Assembly: GCA_043819345.1 (NCBI GenBank)
Contig: JBDREX010000009.1
Coordinates: 51,071 to 115,070 of the forward strand
Direction of reading: 5' to 3'
DNA from: CAYRDK01 sp043819345
GTDB taxonomy: Bacteria > Omnitrophota > Gorgyraeia > Velamenicoccales > Velamenicoccaceae
Length of the DNA stretch: 64,000 bases
Both the position numbers and the translations under genes were made by a program. Shown here in pieces: positions 30,101 through 45,100 of the stretch (positions are counted from its first letter, which is position 1; the number at the start of each line of letters is the position of its first letter). The notes beneath the pieces are model-generated. The model saw only the letters and a list, made by a program, of their open reading frames with translations. It was not told where the DNA came from and ran no database searches.

Positions 30101-33100
30101 AACAAAATTCTTTGAATTAATACCCGCCCAATGCAACAAAATATGTGTCAGCTGAGCAACAACTGTGCACGCCAAAAGATCTCTTTTTTCTGAAATCTTC
30201 TTTTCTTTTGATAAATGCGCTTTGTCTATCTCTTCAAAAATAACTTTACCCCCCTCGTCCAAACACTTAACTAATTGTTGTGTTAACATGCTTGCATTGA
30301 ACAAATACAAATAAGCGTTCTTTTCTAAATCCTCCATCAGCTTTAAAAGCAGCCTCTGCAATGCAATAACATCACACGCCGCCAAAGCCTGCCTTAAAGA
30401 CGGGACATAAAGACTCTTGTAATGAAGCACCTTATCTAAAATCATAAACTTCTGTTTAAGCTGCTGAATATCATTTTGGCAATAGGCGATCTTTTCTAAA
30501 ATAATGTCTGGGGGTTCCTCCTTTATCAACTGTGTGGACAAAATAGAGCTAACGCTTTTATCAAGGTCTATTTGATTATAAACATGAAGGTCTCTCTCTT
30601 GCGGCTCCCTGGTTTTACCAATATAATTAGGGAGCACAAAAAAACCATAACCTTGTTTTGAAGCTATTTTAAAAACAAGCCTGCTCAACTCAGGCGCGGA
30701 AGGAATGATGCAATATTTAAAAAGCTTTTTCTTTAAAATCAACTCTCGACTTCCAGCGGATTGCCCTTCTATTGATTTTAAAAGCTTAGACACAAAAAAT
30801 AACTCTCCTGCCACCCATGGATGCTTCTCCTGCTTCGCTAAACACAATAAAACCTCAGCACTGATATGCCGTCTCTGTAAAAATTCTAATTGTGACCGAT
30901 AAGATACCATGAGCTCTTCCAAGATATGTGCCACACATGCTTTTAGCAATTCCACATCATCTTGATTGTTCATATCAACACCTTTTCTCATTGCGATTTT
31001 CAACAGCTCTGAATCCGCATAAAAATGAGCAAACTGATGTATATCGCTGATTTTTTCACCCGCCTGAACATAAAAGCTTATTAAGAAATCTTTATATGAA
31101 TTATCTTTTTTTGACTTCTGTAACAAATAATCAAATACGCTCATATCAAAAACCGGCTGAGTCACCACATAGCTTGTGCCTGAATATATCTCCTGAGCAA
31201 CCTCATAGCTTACGTGCACTAAAAATTCCGTTTCATCGGGATAGGTAAAAACAGCACGTATGTTGTCCCGAGAAATCTCTTGAATAACCCGTAGATCTTT
31301 AAAAGCAGGATCATTACAATCTTTCAATTCAATAACAGCGTTATCCAAAAATTGATAAAAGGCGCCTGCGACAGTTTCCATCAACTTATTCTGTGTTGAA
31401 GCCCGGTATACTTTTATCACCCTTTTAGTTCCTATGCTTATTAAAAAGACAAAAAGAATAATATCCAACCATATCACCCATTTACGAAAAGTCCGCTTTT
31501 CTGACGGCATTTTTTGCTCGGCCTCTTTTAAAGCTGTCTTCTTTCGCTGCCACGGATTTTTCAACAAAGGTGAAGCTGCCTGCTTTAATCTCTGTGTTTT
31601 CAAAACATCCACAAATACTTCAAATTGGTCCTCGCAGGCAACAGGCAAATTAATAACACATACACGATGAGAACGCATGATAGAGACAAGCAAGGCTATA
31701 ACATGGCCGAATCTCTGCTTCATGTTCGCCATCTTCACCTTTAGCTCTCGCTCCGGAATCGTGATGCCCTCTTTAACAAATTCCTGAAAATAACACGCTG
31801 TCTGAATAATACCATTGCCGATATCAATGTCCGTCAGGTCATACGTTTTTCCCTTGCTGTTTTCAGCCGGAATCCTCAACTCTCCAAAAGTGATAGAACG
31901 CACAATAGCATCTATACTATTACCCCTACTGTCTGCCGATATATTTCTCTTTAAATATGCATAAAACTGCTCACTCTTAGCCGCCATATTTATCCAATCC
32001 TTATGTTCCATCAAAGTCAGAATCTCTCTGCCGCTTGAAAAAATCAGTCGCGCCAACCCTCTTAAGCTCGCCATATGTTTTTTCAGCGAAATTTCTTTTC
32101 TCTGATTTGGTTCCATATTAAAAACCTCTTCTTCATAGAAAGCATAATAGATTGTCCTCAAAAATATCAAGGCATCTCTTACGTCAGCACACATGTTTTC
32201 CGAACTATTTTTATTAGACAAAAGCCTGCTCAAAAATTCATGCACGAGAAAACTTCCACATGGATGACCCGCGATATGGCTTTCCAAAAATGCGTACCTC
32301 ATACTCGCAGCCTGCAACATATCAGACTTAAATAGTTGCAGGACAGCTCTCTTAACGTCATCCTCGCTTAATCTTAACGCCTCATATATCCCATTTAAAA
32401 CGGCTAAATTTTGCGCATATAACAAATCATAAACCCTCAAACGCAATTGGCCTCCGTCACATCCAAACACATAATTCATATAGCGGCTGGAAAGCAATGG
32501 CCGTAAAAAATTGTTCTTTATCTGCATCTTCAGAATCGTTTCCGGAGAAAAATGCGGATTTTTTTCATGAAACCAATAATGCTGTTTAATAAAAACCATC
32601 AAATCATGTGACATATCGACACTGATATCTGAAGTCTTGAGCACATCAAGCATCTTTTGTTCTATGAAAGAGTGGTTTTGGCTCTGGGTAAAATACTCAT
32701 CCAACAAACAACCATCCAGGCATTTTAATGCCTTAAACAAGTTAATTAATCTCCGCGCCACGGCCTGGCTGCCTCTTACAGTAGAAGCAAATCGCAGTAA
32801 AAGTGCCGGGGTTAATGAATAACTGCTACCAGAAGAATAGTCACCATCATGGCAACCGGTAACACAGGAGGAGGAAATGATCTTTTCATCGGCCGCCCCA
32901 TAAACGCTAGAAAAAACAGGCGTTGAAGCAACATCGAATAACCTGCCACGGTAGGTTCGAATGCTACGACACAGGGCAGCCGATGAAGAAGCTATATTAT
33001 CCAAGAAAGAATCTCTGTCATTAATACCCTTCTTTTCACAAACAAAACTCTTGCCTATCGCAAAAGAGCCTTCCTTGATCTCTTTTTCGCGATTAGCATC

Positions 33101-36100
33101 AATAATCGTATGATCCTCCCTTACATCAAGATAATTCCAAAAAATTATATCTATACAAAGGCCGGCGAAAAACGAAAAACAAAACCATATTTTAGCGACG
33201 CAAAAAAACATTTTAAAGAATTCAAAACCTAAAAAGATCTTCACAATAGGCAGGATATATACCGCAAACGTCATACCAACTGAAAAGACTAGAAATGGGG
33301 CCAACAACAAAGAAGCCACACAAATGTTAGGATTATGAAAAAGATTAATAAACCATCCATCCCTTATTAACTGATTCAATGAGAATAATTCCGGTGTATA
33401 TATTTCTTCATACCACTTAAGCCCCCAACGAACGCCTTTAGCCTGTTCCATTGGTTTTTTAACCGCGTGATAACCAAATTTTTCATCATACCTCATACGA
33501 GACGATTGTTTTTCAAGAGGGATACCACATGTATAGGTAAGAAAAAGATCCTTTCTGTCCCGTAATAAAATTTCTCGTGTCCACCCCAAAAGATCCTCTT
33601 GTGTCACTTTTCTATCCTGCGCACACCACCAACTCCAACCACCATGGCCGACGACCGCAATATTACGCACGCCAACATCCTGCAATTTTTCTTTCAACTG
33701 ATCACTTGTTGCCCCATTTATTATGTCTAACCGATATCCTTTTAACCACCAAATCGCCCGCATAATTGTATAAAACTCCATCTCCCAAATTTCCCCGATA
33801 AGGCTTTCATCATTAGTCATCAAAACAGTTAAAACATTTTTTCGGGCAAATAAACTTTTTAAGAACTTCTTAAGAAAAACACCTATGGTACTCGAGGCAC
33901 CACAATGGCTCTCTTCCGGCGGATTCGTATACAACGGTTCAGACGGCCAACGCGCAATCTCTGCCTGTAGTTTTTTATCCAACTTTTCAAAAAAGACTTT
34001 CCAGCGCCGAGGAGCTGTTAAGTAGATCTCGTTATATTTTTCCCAATCCACCTTTTGAAAATAGCCGTCATAAATCTCATTCAATACTCTTACTTTTTCT
34101 TCATCCTTAAGCTTCATAAAAGAATCATAGGCCTTGTCTTTACCATATTTTTTAATAATGCCGCGATTCGCCCATTCAAAAAGGCTCGGTTCAACAAACT
34201 CAAAATAATGACCCATATTACACATCAGTAATTCATCATTATGTTTGTTTACCATATTTCGCACAATCGGCCTTGCGATAAAAAACAAAGTCCCACATAG
34301 AATGACAATAGTAATCATGATTTTAACCAAAGAATTTCCACGGCAAGGCCTCAATGACTTAATAAGCTGATGTCTTGATAAGGAGGAGGAAGCCAAGAAG
34401 GCGGCCGCCCCGGAAGCATCAAAGAATAATGATGCCAAAAGACTGATATCGAATAACCTGCCACGGTAGGTTCGATAAGCCTTCAGAGCCGCCGCCTTGT
34501 AAGGATTTTTGATATAATTGATTAAATGATTACTAAAAAGGTGAGAGAAACAAACAAAAAAACCTACTGGAATCATTTTTACAACAGCCTGGCTTCGTGC
34601 CAAACCAAAAAAACCAATCAACTGTGCTATATAAATATTTGTATTCAAAAATAGAAAGGCGTTGAGAACAGAAGATGCGGCCAGATACTTTTTCAAAGCA
34701 ATAATCTCCGGAAGCGCAATAATACCCTGCCTATCAACCATTCTAGATAAGGGCCTATACGCAATACTCTTTAAACTATGTATAACCTCTATCATCTGCC
34801 TACGGGCATGGCCGATAGCCCTCCTTAAATCCCCCACTCTCTCCTCACTCAAAGGCTGCGAACTCAAATGAAACTCGTCAATCTCTAGTACAATATTGAG
34901 GATGTTATTCATATAATTTGCTATGGTTGACAAACAAATCCCATAAATGGCCAATTGGGGTTTAGCACCTGTTAATCTGACAGTTAGACTTTGCTTCAAG
35001 GCATCCAAAGCCAATCTCATCTCGTCCATCTCCCCCATATTAATTGTGCCCGAAGAAAAATACTCATCAAGGAAAAATGCATATTGGCTCAAAAGATGTA
35101 AAAATGCATTGATGCGAAAATCCCTGTTCCCAAAATATCTGATAATATAATAAGCGGCCTCGTCTTTTTCATTCTGTGTTAACTCATGGTCCTCACTCTG
35201 CCGGCTCTCTGAAGACTCAACCATTTGCTCATCCGGCACATTCCTAGCTCCTGTGTTAACCCCCTGTATGTCCCTAGTTTCAGCCACCAACATCTTGCCC
35301 TGGCATTCAAATACCTGAAGTTTCTCAATAGCTTCCAGGACAATTTCGGAAAGATCAAAAGAATCAATCAGACTCCCACCCACCCTAACTTCAACAGCAC
35401 TTCCTTTGATTGAAATTCCTTTTAAGAAGAATATGATTTCAGTACAACTTTTTTCTATATCTTCAATAACTGTGTCCGAACCTGATTTTAAACTCGTTAT
35501 ATATAAAAATAAAACTTCAATCCTCTCAGACAAACGATACCCTTTTAATGCCCTGCGCCCTGCCCCTTTTATAACGAGAGCATAAGGATCATTGGATATA
35601 TTAAGCTCAGCTATAAAATCTTCCACATGCTGCTGCATCTCCCTAACAAGGCTTTGAGAATATGTTTGAGACAATACCTTTATGCTTGCAGAAATATAAA
35701 CTATGAGCTGTTCAAGCTCAGTCGCTGTGGAACTAGCGACAAATTTCCACTCTTTTTTTTCGGCTGCTCTCAAGAAAGCGCTTTCCCGATAATTAATAAA
35801 AAACAAATCAGATGGAATAAAACCTTTTTGCGCAGAAGACGAGAAGGCTTCAATCAATCCCTGACGATAGTTGCTTTCCCTAACACAACCTTGGTGAATC
35901 GTTTCACCTAAAACCCATTTTCTGGCAAGATAAAAAGCACCATAAAACTTTTCTGCTTTCACGGTATCTCTTTTTTTATAAAGGTTCTGCAACTTAGTAT
36001 AGAACTCACTCAACTCTATACTCGTATCTGCAGAAAAAATAATTTCAGCAATTTTGCTTTTAGCATAAACTGTTTTGACACCGACAACCGCGTCAATAAA

Positions 36101-39100
36101 CCCTTCATCCTCATTGCAAAATAATGCAAGAGAATTACAAAGACCCCTTTGCTCGCATAAAAAATTAAGATACACGCTCAAAGGATTATGAGTTGTCGCT
36201 TCACAAAGAACATGGTGGATTGCCTGGCCGTGTCCAAAAAGAATTGGGCCCTCATATAATTCCATGGCCTCTATCTGAACGTTTGAGTAATCACCTATTC
36301 TCAATTCATGCAAATTATTTGTTTCAACCAACACAACTTTTTCATAAGGCGTAAAAGAAACAATGCCGTCATAAAAATCATCGGAACCAAGGTTATAGTG
36401 GCCACCAGCCGGTAACGTCTCAATCCACATATGCTCATCCGATGAGATGAACTTAACAATCTGATGTAATTTCGTTATCCAGGGCGTAGATGTATGAATA
36501 AACCTGTTCCATCTGGCCAAGAAGTTTTCATGATGCGAGGGACTACTGGCATCAGGCCAATCACAAGAAGTAGAAGCATGTCTTTTCCCAGAGGAACGAA
36601 TCCTGCGTTTCGCATAGTCAAAATCTATAACCTGTGCAGATTGTCCCGTGAGCCCATATCTTTTAAAGGCTATATATAAAAAGCCTGCTACCATAACAGG
36701 TACATTCACGGTTAGCATCCCATGAAGGAATAAACCAACTCCTACCCAGAAATAATGCCGCGTCATTTTCAAAATTTGATTCTTGGAAATCACTAAACCC
36801 GGATAAATAGAACACATGATATAAGAAAAGAGTGTCATTAACATTATTAAAAAGATACCTTCCATTATCGTGCGATAGCAAATAAACAATCCCGTTTCCG
36901 TAATACGAGAAATAGGCTCTATAAACATCTTGTCTAGACAAATTCCATACATAACCCCTTTAAGAAAAGAAGCTGCGTGAGCCAATCTCAAACGCAAAGA
37001 AGGTTGAAATTCTAAAACCTGCGCGCATGCATTAGCATGCTTAATAAGAGATGAAGACACCATGTTTTCCAAAGAAGGCAAGAGATGCATCTCCTGTGCC
37101 AAGCGCACGCTTGCCACCATCGCCAGAAAATGCCTGTCTAAATCAAATGCCTTAGACATAAGATGAGCCCCGTAAGAGGAATGAAACTCCGGAGCATCAA
37201 CATTGTAATCATGACAAACAAAACAGGAAATATGTTGAAATGGAAAGACCAGGCTTAAGAGCTGAAACTGTTTATATCTGCGCAACCACAAACCATTATC
37301 CATGCCTTTGTGATGGCGCAATAACCCATGCCGATTAATGATTTCCTTTGAACCAATATATCTCTCTAAAACACCTTCTTCCAGAAAGCTCCACTTATCC
37401 TCCAAAACACTATCCTGAATCCGTAAGACTTCTTCAAAATAACTCCGTTGAGCGCCATAAAAAATAGAGACGATAAGCCTCATCCTCTTTAAAACATCTC
37501 CCTCTGATACACTATCCCATTGTTTTCGCGTACCTTCAGACAAATAATCTCTTATAACTGCATTCGCGCTATCAAAAGATGGCCACATGAAACGACAGGA
37601 AAAAGAAAATCTCTCTCTCAAGACAACCTGAAAAACTCTCATCATCATGATATATGAAATAAACTCCCTCTTGCGGCACAAATTTTCAACCGCCGCTATG
37701 ATCTTATCGTCAATAAGATCATAGCGGGATAAAATTAAATATATTTGCCCTATTTTTCTGTCAATATGTTCACACAAACTCTCCAAAGAAGAATACCCTT
37801 GCTTAACACAGGATTGAATCTCATGAAATCCTTTTATGTCTTTTTGCTGAAACAAACAATCCAGCTCCCAAAAAATAGAAGAATATTCCCGCATACAACT
37901 TTCTTTTATCCCCGGAACTTTCTGATAATGACGGCTCAACTCTCTTCTCAGCTTCAAGCATGATTTCTTCAAATACAACCCTTCCTCATAACGCCTGACA
38001 AAAAACCATGCCTTATCAATTAATTCTTTAGCTCCAGAGGCTAAAATCTGTGCCTCACCCAAATTCCTTTCATTTCTCTTGCAATAATCCCGCTGAAACT
38101 TCTTCATCTCTTCTACAAGCGCAATAATCTCTTCTGGAAAAATATCAAAACTGAAAAATAAGGCATCCTGTTGTCTCTGAACACGGCTATCTCTCGCTAA
38201 ACTAAAACCCATGCGTTCCATATTTATCATAGCACGGCGCAAAGGTGTAATCCGAATTGATGAAACATCACGAACAATGCTGTCTATAATAGAAAAGGCA
38301 TGTTTTTTAATATAGGTAATGATTAGATCCATCTGTTTAAAGGTATCATTGATTAAAAAAGGCAACTGCGGTTCACCTTCCATAGCGCTGGAAACGGTTT
38401 TATCCAATTTGGCAATAAGATTTTCCATTGTACGCGAAATATCACTCCGCATGAGATCCGGACGAGCACTATATATTAAAGATTGCACAGCCTCCCAATC
38501 GCGGTAGTAACAGTTTTTTAATACTTTATCGGCATCATAGTCATCAAAGCTTTCCAATAAGCGCCATATGGATTCAAACACGCCAAAACCAAATAACCTT
38601 TCTGTTTGATGAATATAAGGAATAAGCCTAGATTGCAACTGTGCAAACGACAAAGACGCACGCAAAGCAAGGCCCTGATCACCAAATAAATCCATAACAC
38701 GCTGTTGCACCAAAAACGGATTTCTTAAATACATAAACTCCCGTTTCGCATTCCTTATTAAAAAGATATACTTTAAACGACGCTGTAAGGTCGTCATATC
38801 CTCATGTAAAACAATGCGCTCAAGCCCATATAGCGAATAAACCAACCGCACCGGAACATCTCTTTTTCTAGAAAAAATATTCAGGAACTCCTGAGAAGAA
38901 ACAGTCGCGTAAGAAAAAGTTAACTGTGTTTTTTGACTAGAAAATAAACATATCTCACCCTCATTCCACAGTCGCTCCACATCATGCGGAGCTGCCGGCA
39001 AAGTTTGGAGCATCTTTAAAGACATCTCCTTTACAGCAGACGAAGAAACACTCTCCAGCAACTCAGCAAACTCATTCTGGAGGTCATCAATAGTTTTAAT

Positions 39101-42100
39101 CTGATTTTGCTTCACACGTTCATCAGGAAACCACTGGCCTAACCCCTCCGTAATGATCTGCTGATTTCCATCAAGCTTTATATGTTCTCTCTCTAATGGA
39201 TCCCATGGTTCAAGCTTATATTCATACCGTTTTCCTAATTGAATCTTCTGCCAATTTAAAACAAAAACCTGTTTTCCTTGTGCATATGCCTGCCTGGCTG
39301 TATCAACGGTCGCGCTATAACGAGCACACTCAGCAATAACCAATATCCTTGATAATCCACTGATAATTCTGTCACGGGCAAAATGCCTTAAAAGACAACT
39401 CTTTCTATCATAGGCAAAATCATCATATTCAGATAAAAAACAACCATCAAATTGTAAAATCCCCTGTTCAATAAATTTGCGTTCCGGATGGCACGTATTA
39501 GAAAATGCACCCTGAGGATCAGACGAAAAACCATCCCCTAAAACAGAAACAACCCTTCCCCGTTCATCCAAAGCGCCAATCTCAGAAGCCAACTCACTGC
39601 CAAAATCATGCCCTGTGACCAATGTCCAGCTATGCATTGCAGCTGTTTGTGCCAAAGCCTGAACAACACGAAATGTAGCCAAGGTGATGCGCGTCGCACC
39701 TGAAAAGTTAACCGTATGCAAATTCCGTAAAACACCCGCGTTACCTAAATAATAAAGCTCCTGCGGCAACTGAAAATCTTTTTTCCTATACTTTTGCTCA
39801 TGCCTGGAAATCATCCTTTTAATCTCCTTGCACTTAAAGAAGCGCATGGTATCCAGATAATATTGATCAACATAATCCATCGTTTCCGCGACAGAAGGAA
39901 ATTCTCTCAGTTTAATCTTTCCCATATTAATAGGTGAAGACGCCTTGTCTAGCAGGGCTTTAAACGCAGCCTGCAAGCGAGGAATTGTTTCAATGATGGG
40001 CTGACGCGCTGTAAAAGCCGGAAACCACTCGGCCAAACCTTCGCGGACAATCTGAAGGCCACCGTCTTGCTTAATACTCTCTTTCTGTGTCGGGCTATAA
40101 ATTTCAATACGACCTCCTATCTCCATTCCTAGGCGAACCCTCTCCCAATTCAAAGCAAACACTTTCTTGCCTTGCATATAAGCCTGGCGTACCGTATCAA
40201 CTGTTGCGCTATTCTCAGCAGCTTCTACAATCATCAATACTTTTGAAAAACCGCTCAACATTCTGTCACGATCAAGATGCCTTATAATCCGCTCATCTTT
40301 TGATAGCGCATCCTGCTTATACTCTGAAACAAAACAACCACCAAATTGAAGTATCAATTCTTCAAAAAATCCCCGATCAGGAAGCAAGATTCTTGGCAAG
40401 ACATGCTTATTTCGTATCTTCAGCGCATCACCCAATACAGCAATAATGCGCCCCTTCTGACTCAACGCCCCTAGCTCTGAAGCCAATTCACTACCCCAAA
40501 CATGCCCTGTCACCAAGGTCCAATCATACGCGGCGGCCGCTTGAGCTAGAGCATAAATAATACGTGTTCCGGAACAAGACAAATTTGTCGTCCCTGAAAA
40601 ATTTATAGTCTTAACAAAAGATAAAGCATTAGAATTACCGTAATAATAGATTTTTTCAGGTAACTGCACATCCTTAATTTCATAGGGCCGCCCGGAACGA
40701 AATTTTAACCGTTCATACCCTTTTTCTTCATATTCTTTGATCAAAGACGGAAATTTTTCTTGCACATAACTGGCAACATCACGCAAATAACTAAAATTCC
40801 GTAAATTCATCCTACCCTTAGATACCGAAGAAGAAGCACCAGAAACACCGGGAGAAAATCTCACATGGCGAAAATCAGGCCCAAGACCGAGGAAAAATTC
40901 ATTAAGTTTTTTAGCAGATGCCTTCAGATCAATCTTACCCTCTTCTATTAATTGCTTAATCATCTTATGAGATGTAGTTGGCTTCCACCACTGGTGGTTA
41001 AGAAAATCCAACGACTGATTCTTTTTTAAAGCTACAACAATACGTATTTTCCAGTATTTAATATAATCAAAATACTCATTCAAGACGCGGCGTAAAAAAT
41101 CATAATTATACTCCTGATTATACTGAAGTAAGCCCAAATCATTGAGCACAACAATCCTTTCAGGTATCAATTCTAACTTTAACGATGCCTCTGTATAATA
41201 CCGCTTGTAACCAAAAAGATTTTCTTCTCTTAACCAACCGGATGTGAGTTGGTTAAGCTTTTCCCAGGCATCAGGCGGCATATTATCCTTATAAAATACT
41301 AGGTCAATCAGTTCGCCTCGCATCTCAACATTCTCATGCTGATTCACCCTGCCTATCTGCTTACCCATACGTTTTAACACCGGTTGAGGAATACCCTGCT
41401 GTATAAAAAATGCGTATCCGTAAACCTGCTCATACTCCAAATATCCTAAATCATTCAATTCTGCTATCTTATCAACATCAACAGCCAACCATAAAAAACC
41501 GCTGCCATAAATTCGCCCATAACCATAGGGATGTGTTTTTCCAGACCAAAAAGAAGTTTCCTCAACCAACCCTTTCCAAGCTTCAAGCGGCATATCCTGC
41601 TTATAAAAACGCAGGTCTAATAAAGCACGATGCGCACGAACTTCTTCATACAGTTTTTTTACGGATTCCTGAATCGGCGGCTCCGGCCTTATTGAAACAA
41701 GTGCTTCTGTCTTCCCTCTAACAGGCTTCCATTGATCCTTTAAAAACAAATAAACATATATTTCCTGGTTTACCTCTTTAGGTAAACAAACTATATTCCC
41801 TGGCCTAATCTGTGGGATACCTTTTCTGTTCAAATGGATTTGAGGATTAACCGTTAAAATTTCTCTCCACCGTGATCCAAGATCATAGGAATGATCTTTC
41901 GCTGTTCTTGTATTTTGAAAAATATATTTTGACAGATTCCATAAAGTATCTCCTGCCTCAATACGACAGGTAACCACTTGTTTATTGCTAGGTTCATAGG
42001 CATAACGCGACATGTCTGTGAAAGGGACAGCGGCTGAAACAGAAGCAGGCAGATAAAGTAAAACAAAAAGAAGGATTGTAATAAAGAAAAACGCGATTCT

Positions 42101-45100
42101 CAAGCGCCCATTACAATTGTTTTGTTTTAAAACAAGAGAGCCTGATATGCTTGATGATACATCCTTATCATCGTTATTTTCAGATGAAAACATGGCCCTA
42201 GCCAGATGAGAAAATCCAACCATACAAAAAGCATGTAATACAGCAGCCATCATGACAAAATAATTTCTATCAAGAACCCCATATAATAAAATACCAAAAC
42301 TCATAAAATAATACGTCAGCGAATCTTCATACATATTTCTAAAAAAGCAGCTACACAAAGAGTTAAAACTCTTTGTGATAACATAGCTATAAATAAGAAA
42401 AACCGCTATTATAATTAGCCTATGTGTAGAGGATCCTTGTTTATAGATATTCTCAAAAATTTGAAAAGGATTATTTATAAAGTTATCTATTGTGCATCCA
42501 ATCCCAAAACCGATAAAAGCAGATGTAAAATAACATGCCTCCTGGAAAACTATGTTAAAAAGAAAAGTAAGCTTTTTAAAAAGAGGCGAGCTCGCGCTCA
42601 ATTCTTTCTGGCCTAATAGCTCTTTTGATATTTGTTCAATCGCCTTAAAAATATCGCGTTCACGAACAAGAATACTTGCAAAGCGCCACAAATCACTTGA
42701 ACCTGAATCAATACCACTTGCTTCTAAGGCAATACCGGCCAAATAATACCCAAAAACATAGGGCCCTTGAGCCACAAAAGTTTTGTCCCTATCAAAATAT
42801 AATTTTTCCCCGTCCAATCCTTCTCCGATAAACAGATTTATCTGAATTAAATATGAGCGATCTCCTGTATTAACAAACTCACGCACTATCTTCCTACCAA
42901 AAGACACATACTCTTCTTCTTCCGCGCTCAGATCTGAAAGTTCAATTTTTCGGATTGCTTCAACAAAAGTTGCGCATGGATTTTCCTTGCCCTCATAACC
43001 CAAAATGGGCTCAAGCACATGAAAAGCTTCGTGACAGGCAAGCGCCATATAGTCCTTATCAAAAAATTCTGCTCTTAAATAAACAGCTTTACCAGGAAAT
43101 GTAACAGCCTGATATTTCGCATATTGCAAAGGCACCATAAAAAGAACAATGGCTGTTACAACACCTGCCGTAGCAGCAATAGAATTATCCCACACCGTTC
43201 CTTTCCGCCTCTCCAAAGTACAAATAAAGATAGCCCCTGACAGAACAACAAATAGTCCGACACCTACAACAGTTTTACAAACAGTATGCATAAAAGAATA
43301 CATTAACAAATGCCAACCATCCAAAGCAAAAACAGGGCAACAAGAGACCTGAGAGAATTTTTCTATAGCGGAAAACTCCTTCGTCAATAAATATAACTCA
43401 CGATAATAAAGACACAACTGGCGCTGTGACAACGGATGTCTCAGAAAATAAAAGACAGCGATGGGGATAGAAATAATAGCAACATAGATTAAAACTGGCG
43501 TGATATTTTTAAGCATTGATTTCAGAAATCTGCCTATAGGACTTGAAGAAGGGAGTAATTCCAGCATTTCCGCCAACTTAACGCAAGCAACCATATACCT
43601 AAAACTTTCATCCAAGTCAAACCGGCCGGCCAGCTGTCTAGCCACAAACGCATAATCTAAATCAAAAGAATCCCAGCCATATCTTGTCTTAAAAAGATTA
43701 TCGCGACTGAGAGATAAATCCGCCGGAAAAGCCAATTTTAAAAGCTTAACCTGTTGATATAACTTTACATAAGACAGTTCTGAAAAATGCCTGGCTTGCT
43801 CTAATTCTATATTTCTTTCTTTCTCAAGGCCCTCCAAAGCAAATACATACCCTGTCTTAACAATCCGAAAACACTGCAAAAGAACCTCATGAAAAATATC
43901 CATAAGCAGGTTGGCCTGTAAAACACGCTGATTCCCCGAAGACTTTTCAAAAATATCCTGCACATCAGATGACAACTGTAAACGGCCATGATCCGTCAAA
44001 TACTCTTTAATAGTACGAGAAATATCCGCATAACTTGACATTTCTTCAAAAGTATCAAAAAGCACAGCAAATCTGTTGATAACAACCTGAAACATTCTCA
44101 TCCGCATCAATTCAATCAAAAGATCAATATCCCTGATTTTAGAAATCATATTGGTCTCAGTCAGGCAACCTCTCTCTCCATAATTAGATATTAAAACCAT
44201 CACCTCCGAACGAATCAAAATAGCACGAGCCTTAAAGCGGATTAAAAATTCCTCCTGTTGGGCCATGATGCGGACAAATCTTTCAAAAGGCATACGGCCA
44301 TTAGTATTTTCTAATAGAGATAGCACTCTAAAGAAATGCCTCACGTATCCTCGCAAACCATTCACATAAGAAGCAACAGACAAAAGCTCCAACAGCTTAA
44401 CCTCTTCATCTGATGTTATTGGCCGAGGAGCAAAACCTCTATTTCTTGGATAACTCCTCATCAACTGATAAGCATAATCGATTAAAGCTACAACATCAGC
44501 ATCTTCTGCTACTTGCCGTCTTTGTGCTATGCTGCGATTAAAGCCGCTAATCTTATAGGTCAAAGATCTGACTTTTTCAAGCGTTTCTTCAACCAGCGGC
44601 TGCTCAAACCCGGCAACAATCGATCTTGTTTCTTTTAAAGAATTAAAACCTGGTACTTCACCATTAATCTCAAATTTCAATACTTCACAAGCCTGTTCCA
44701 GCTCATGAGTCGCAATCATTAACTCTCGCATTAACTCTGAGCAAGAAGGCCTATTGCGAACAACTCTATTTTTCTCAATAACATAAAGAAGGTCTGCTTT
44801 TAACCTACCTGAGAAAACCATATCTAAAATAGGAAATACTTCACAGAGATTACGCCAATAGGCTTTTTGTAAACGCAGAGGGCTTGAAAATTCAGTCGCC
44901 CCCACCACACAAGACAACTCTTGCACGAAACAGCTTCCCTCAAACATATGTAAATATCCCTTAAGTCCTGAATCCAACTTTCTGGCTTCACTTACAGGAG
45001 AACTCAAAGGATCAATTTCATCTAAAAACAAAGGCAAATATGGCCTTTGATCTTTATCAAAACGGCCGCGGTTTTTTTTCTTGGCGCCAACAACAGACCA

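Noticed and set aside
42000..42120. Start of a separate LysM lipoprotein or secreted gene
   Set aside because: The hydrophobic helix before LysM looks like a signal peptide, but the frame is continuous on both sides and there is no suitable start codon or intergenic gap.
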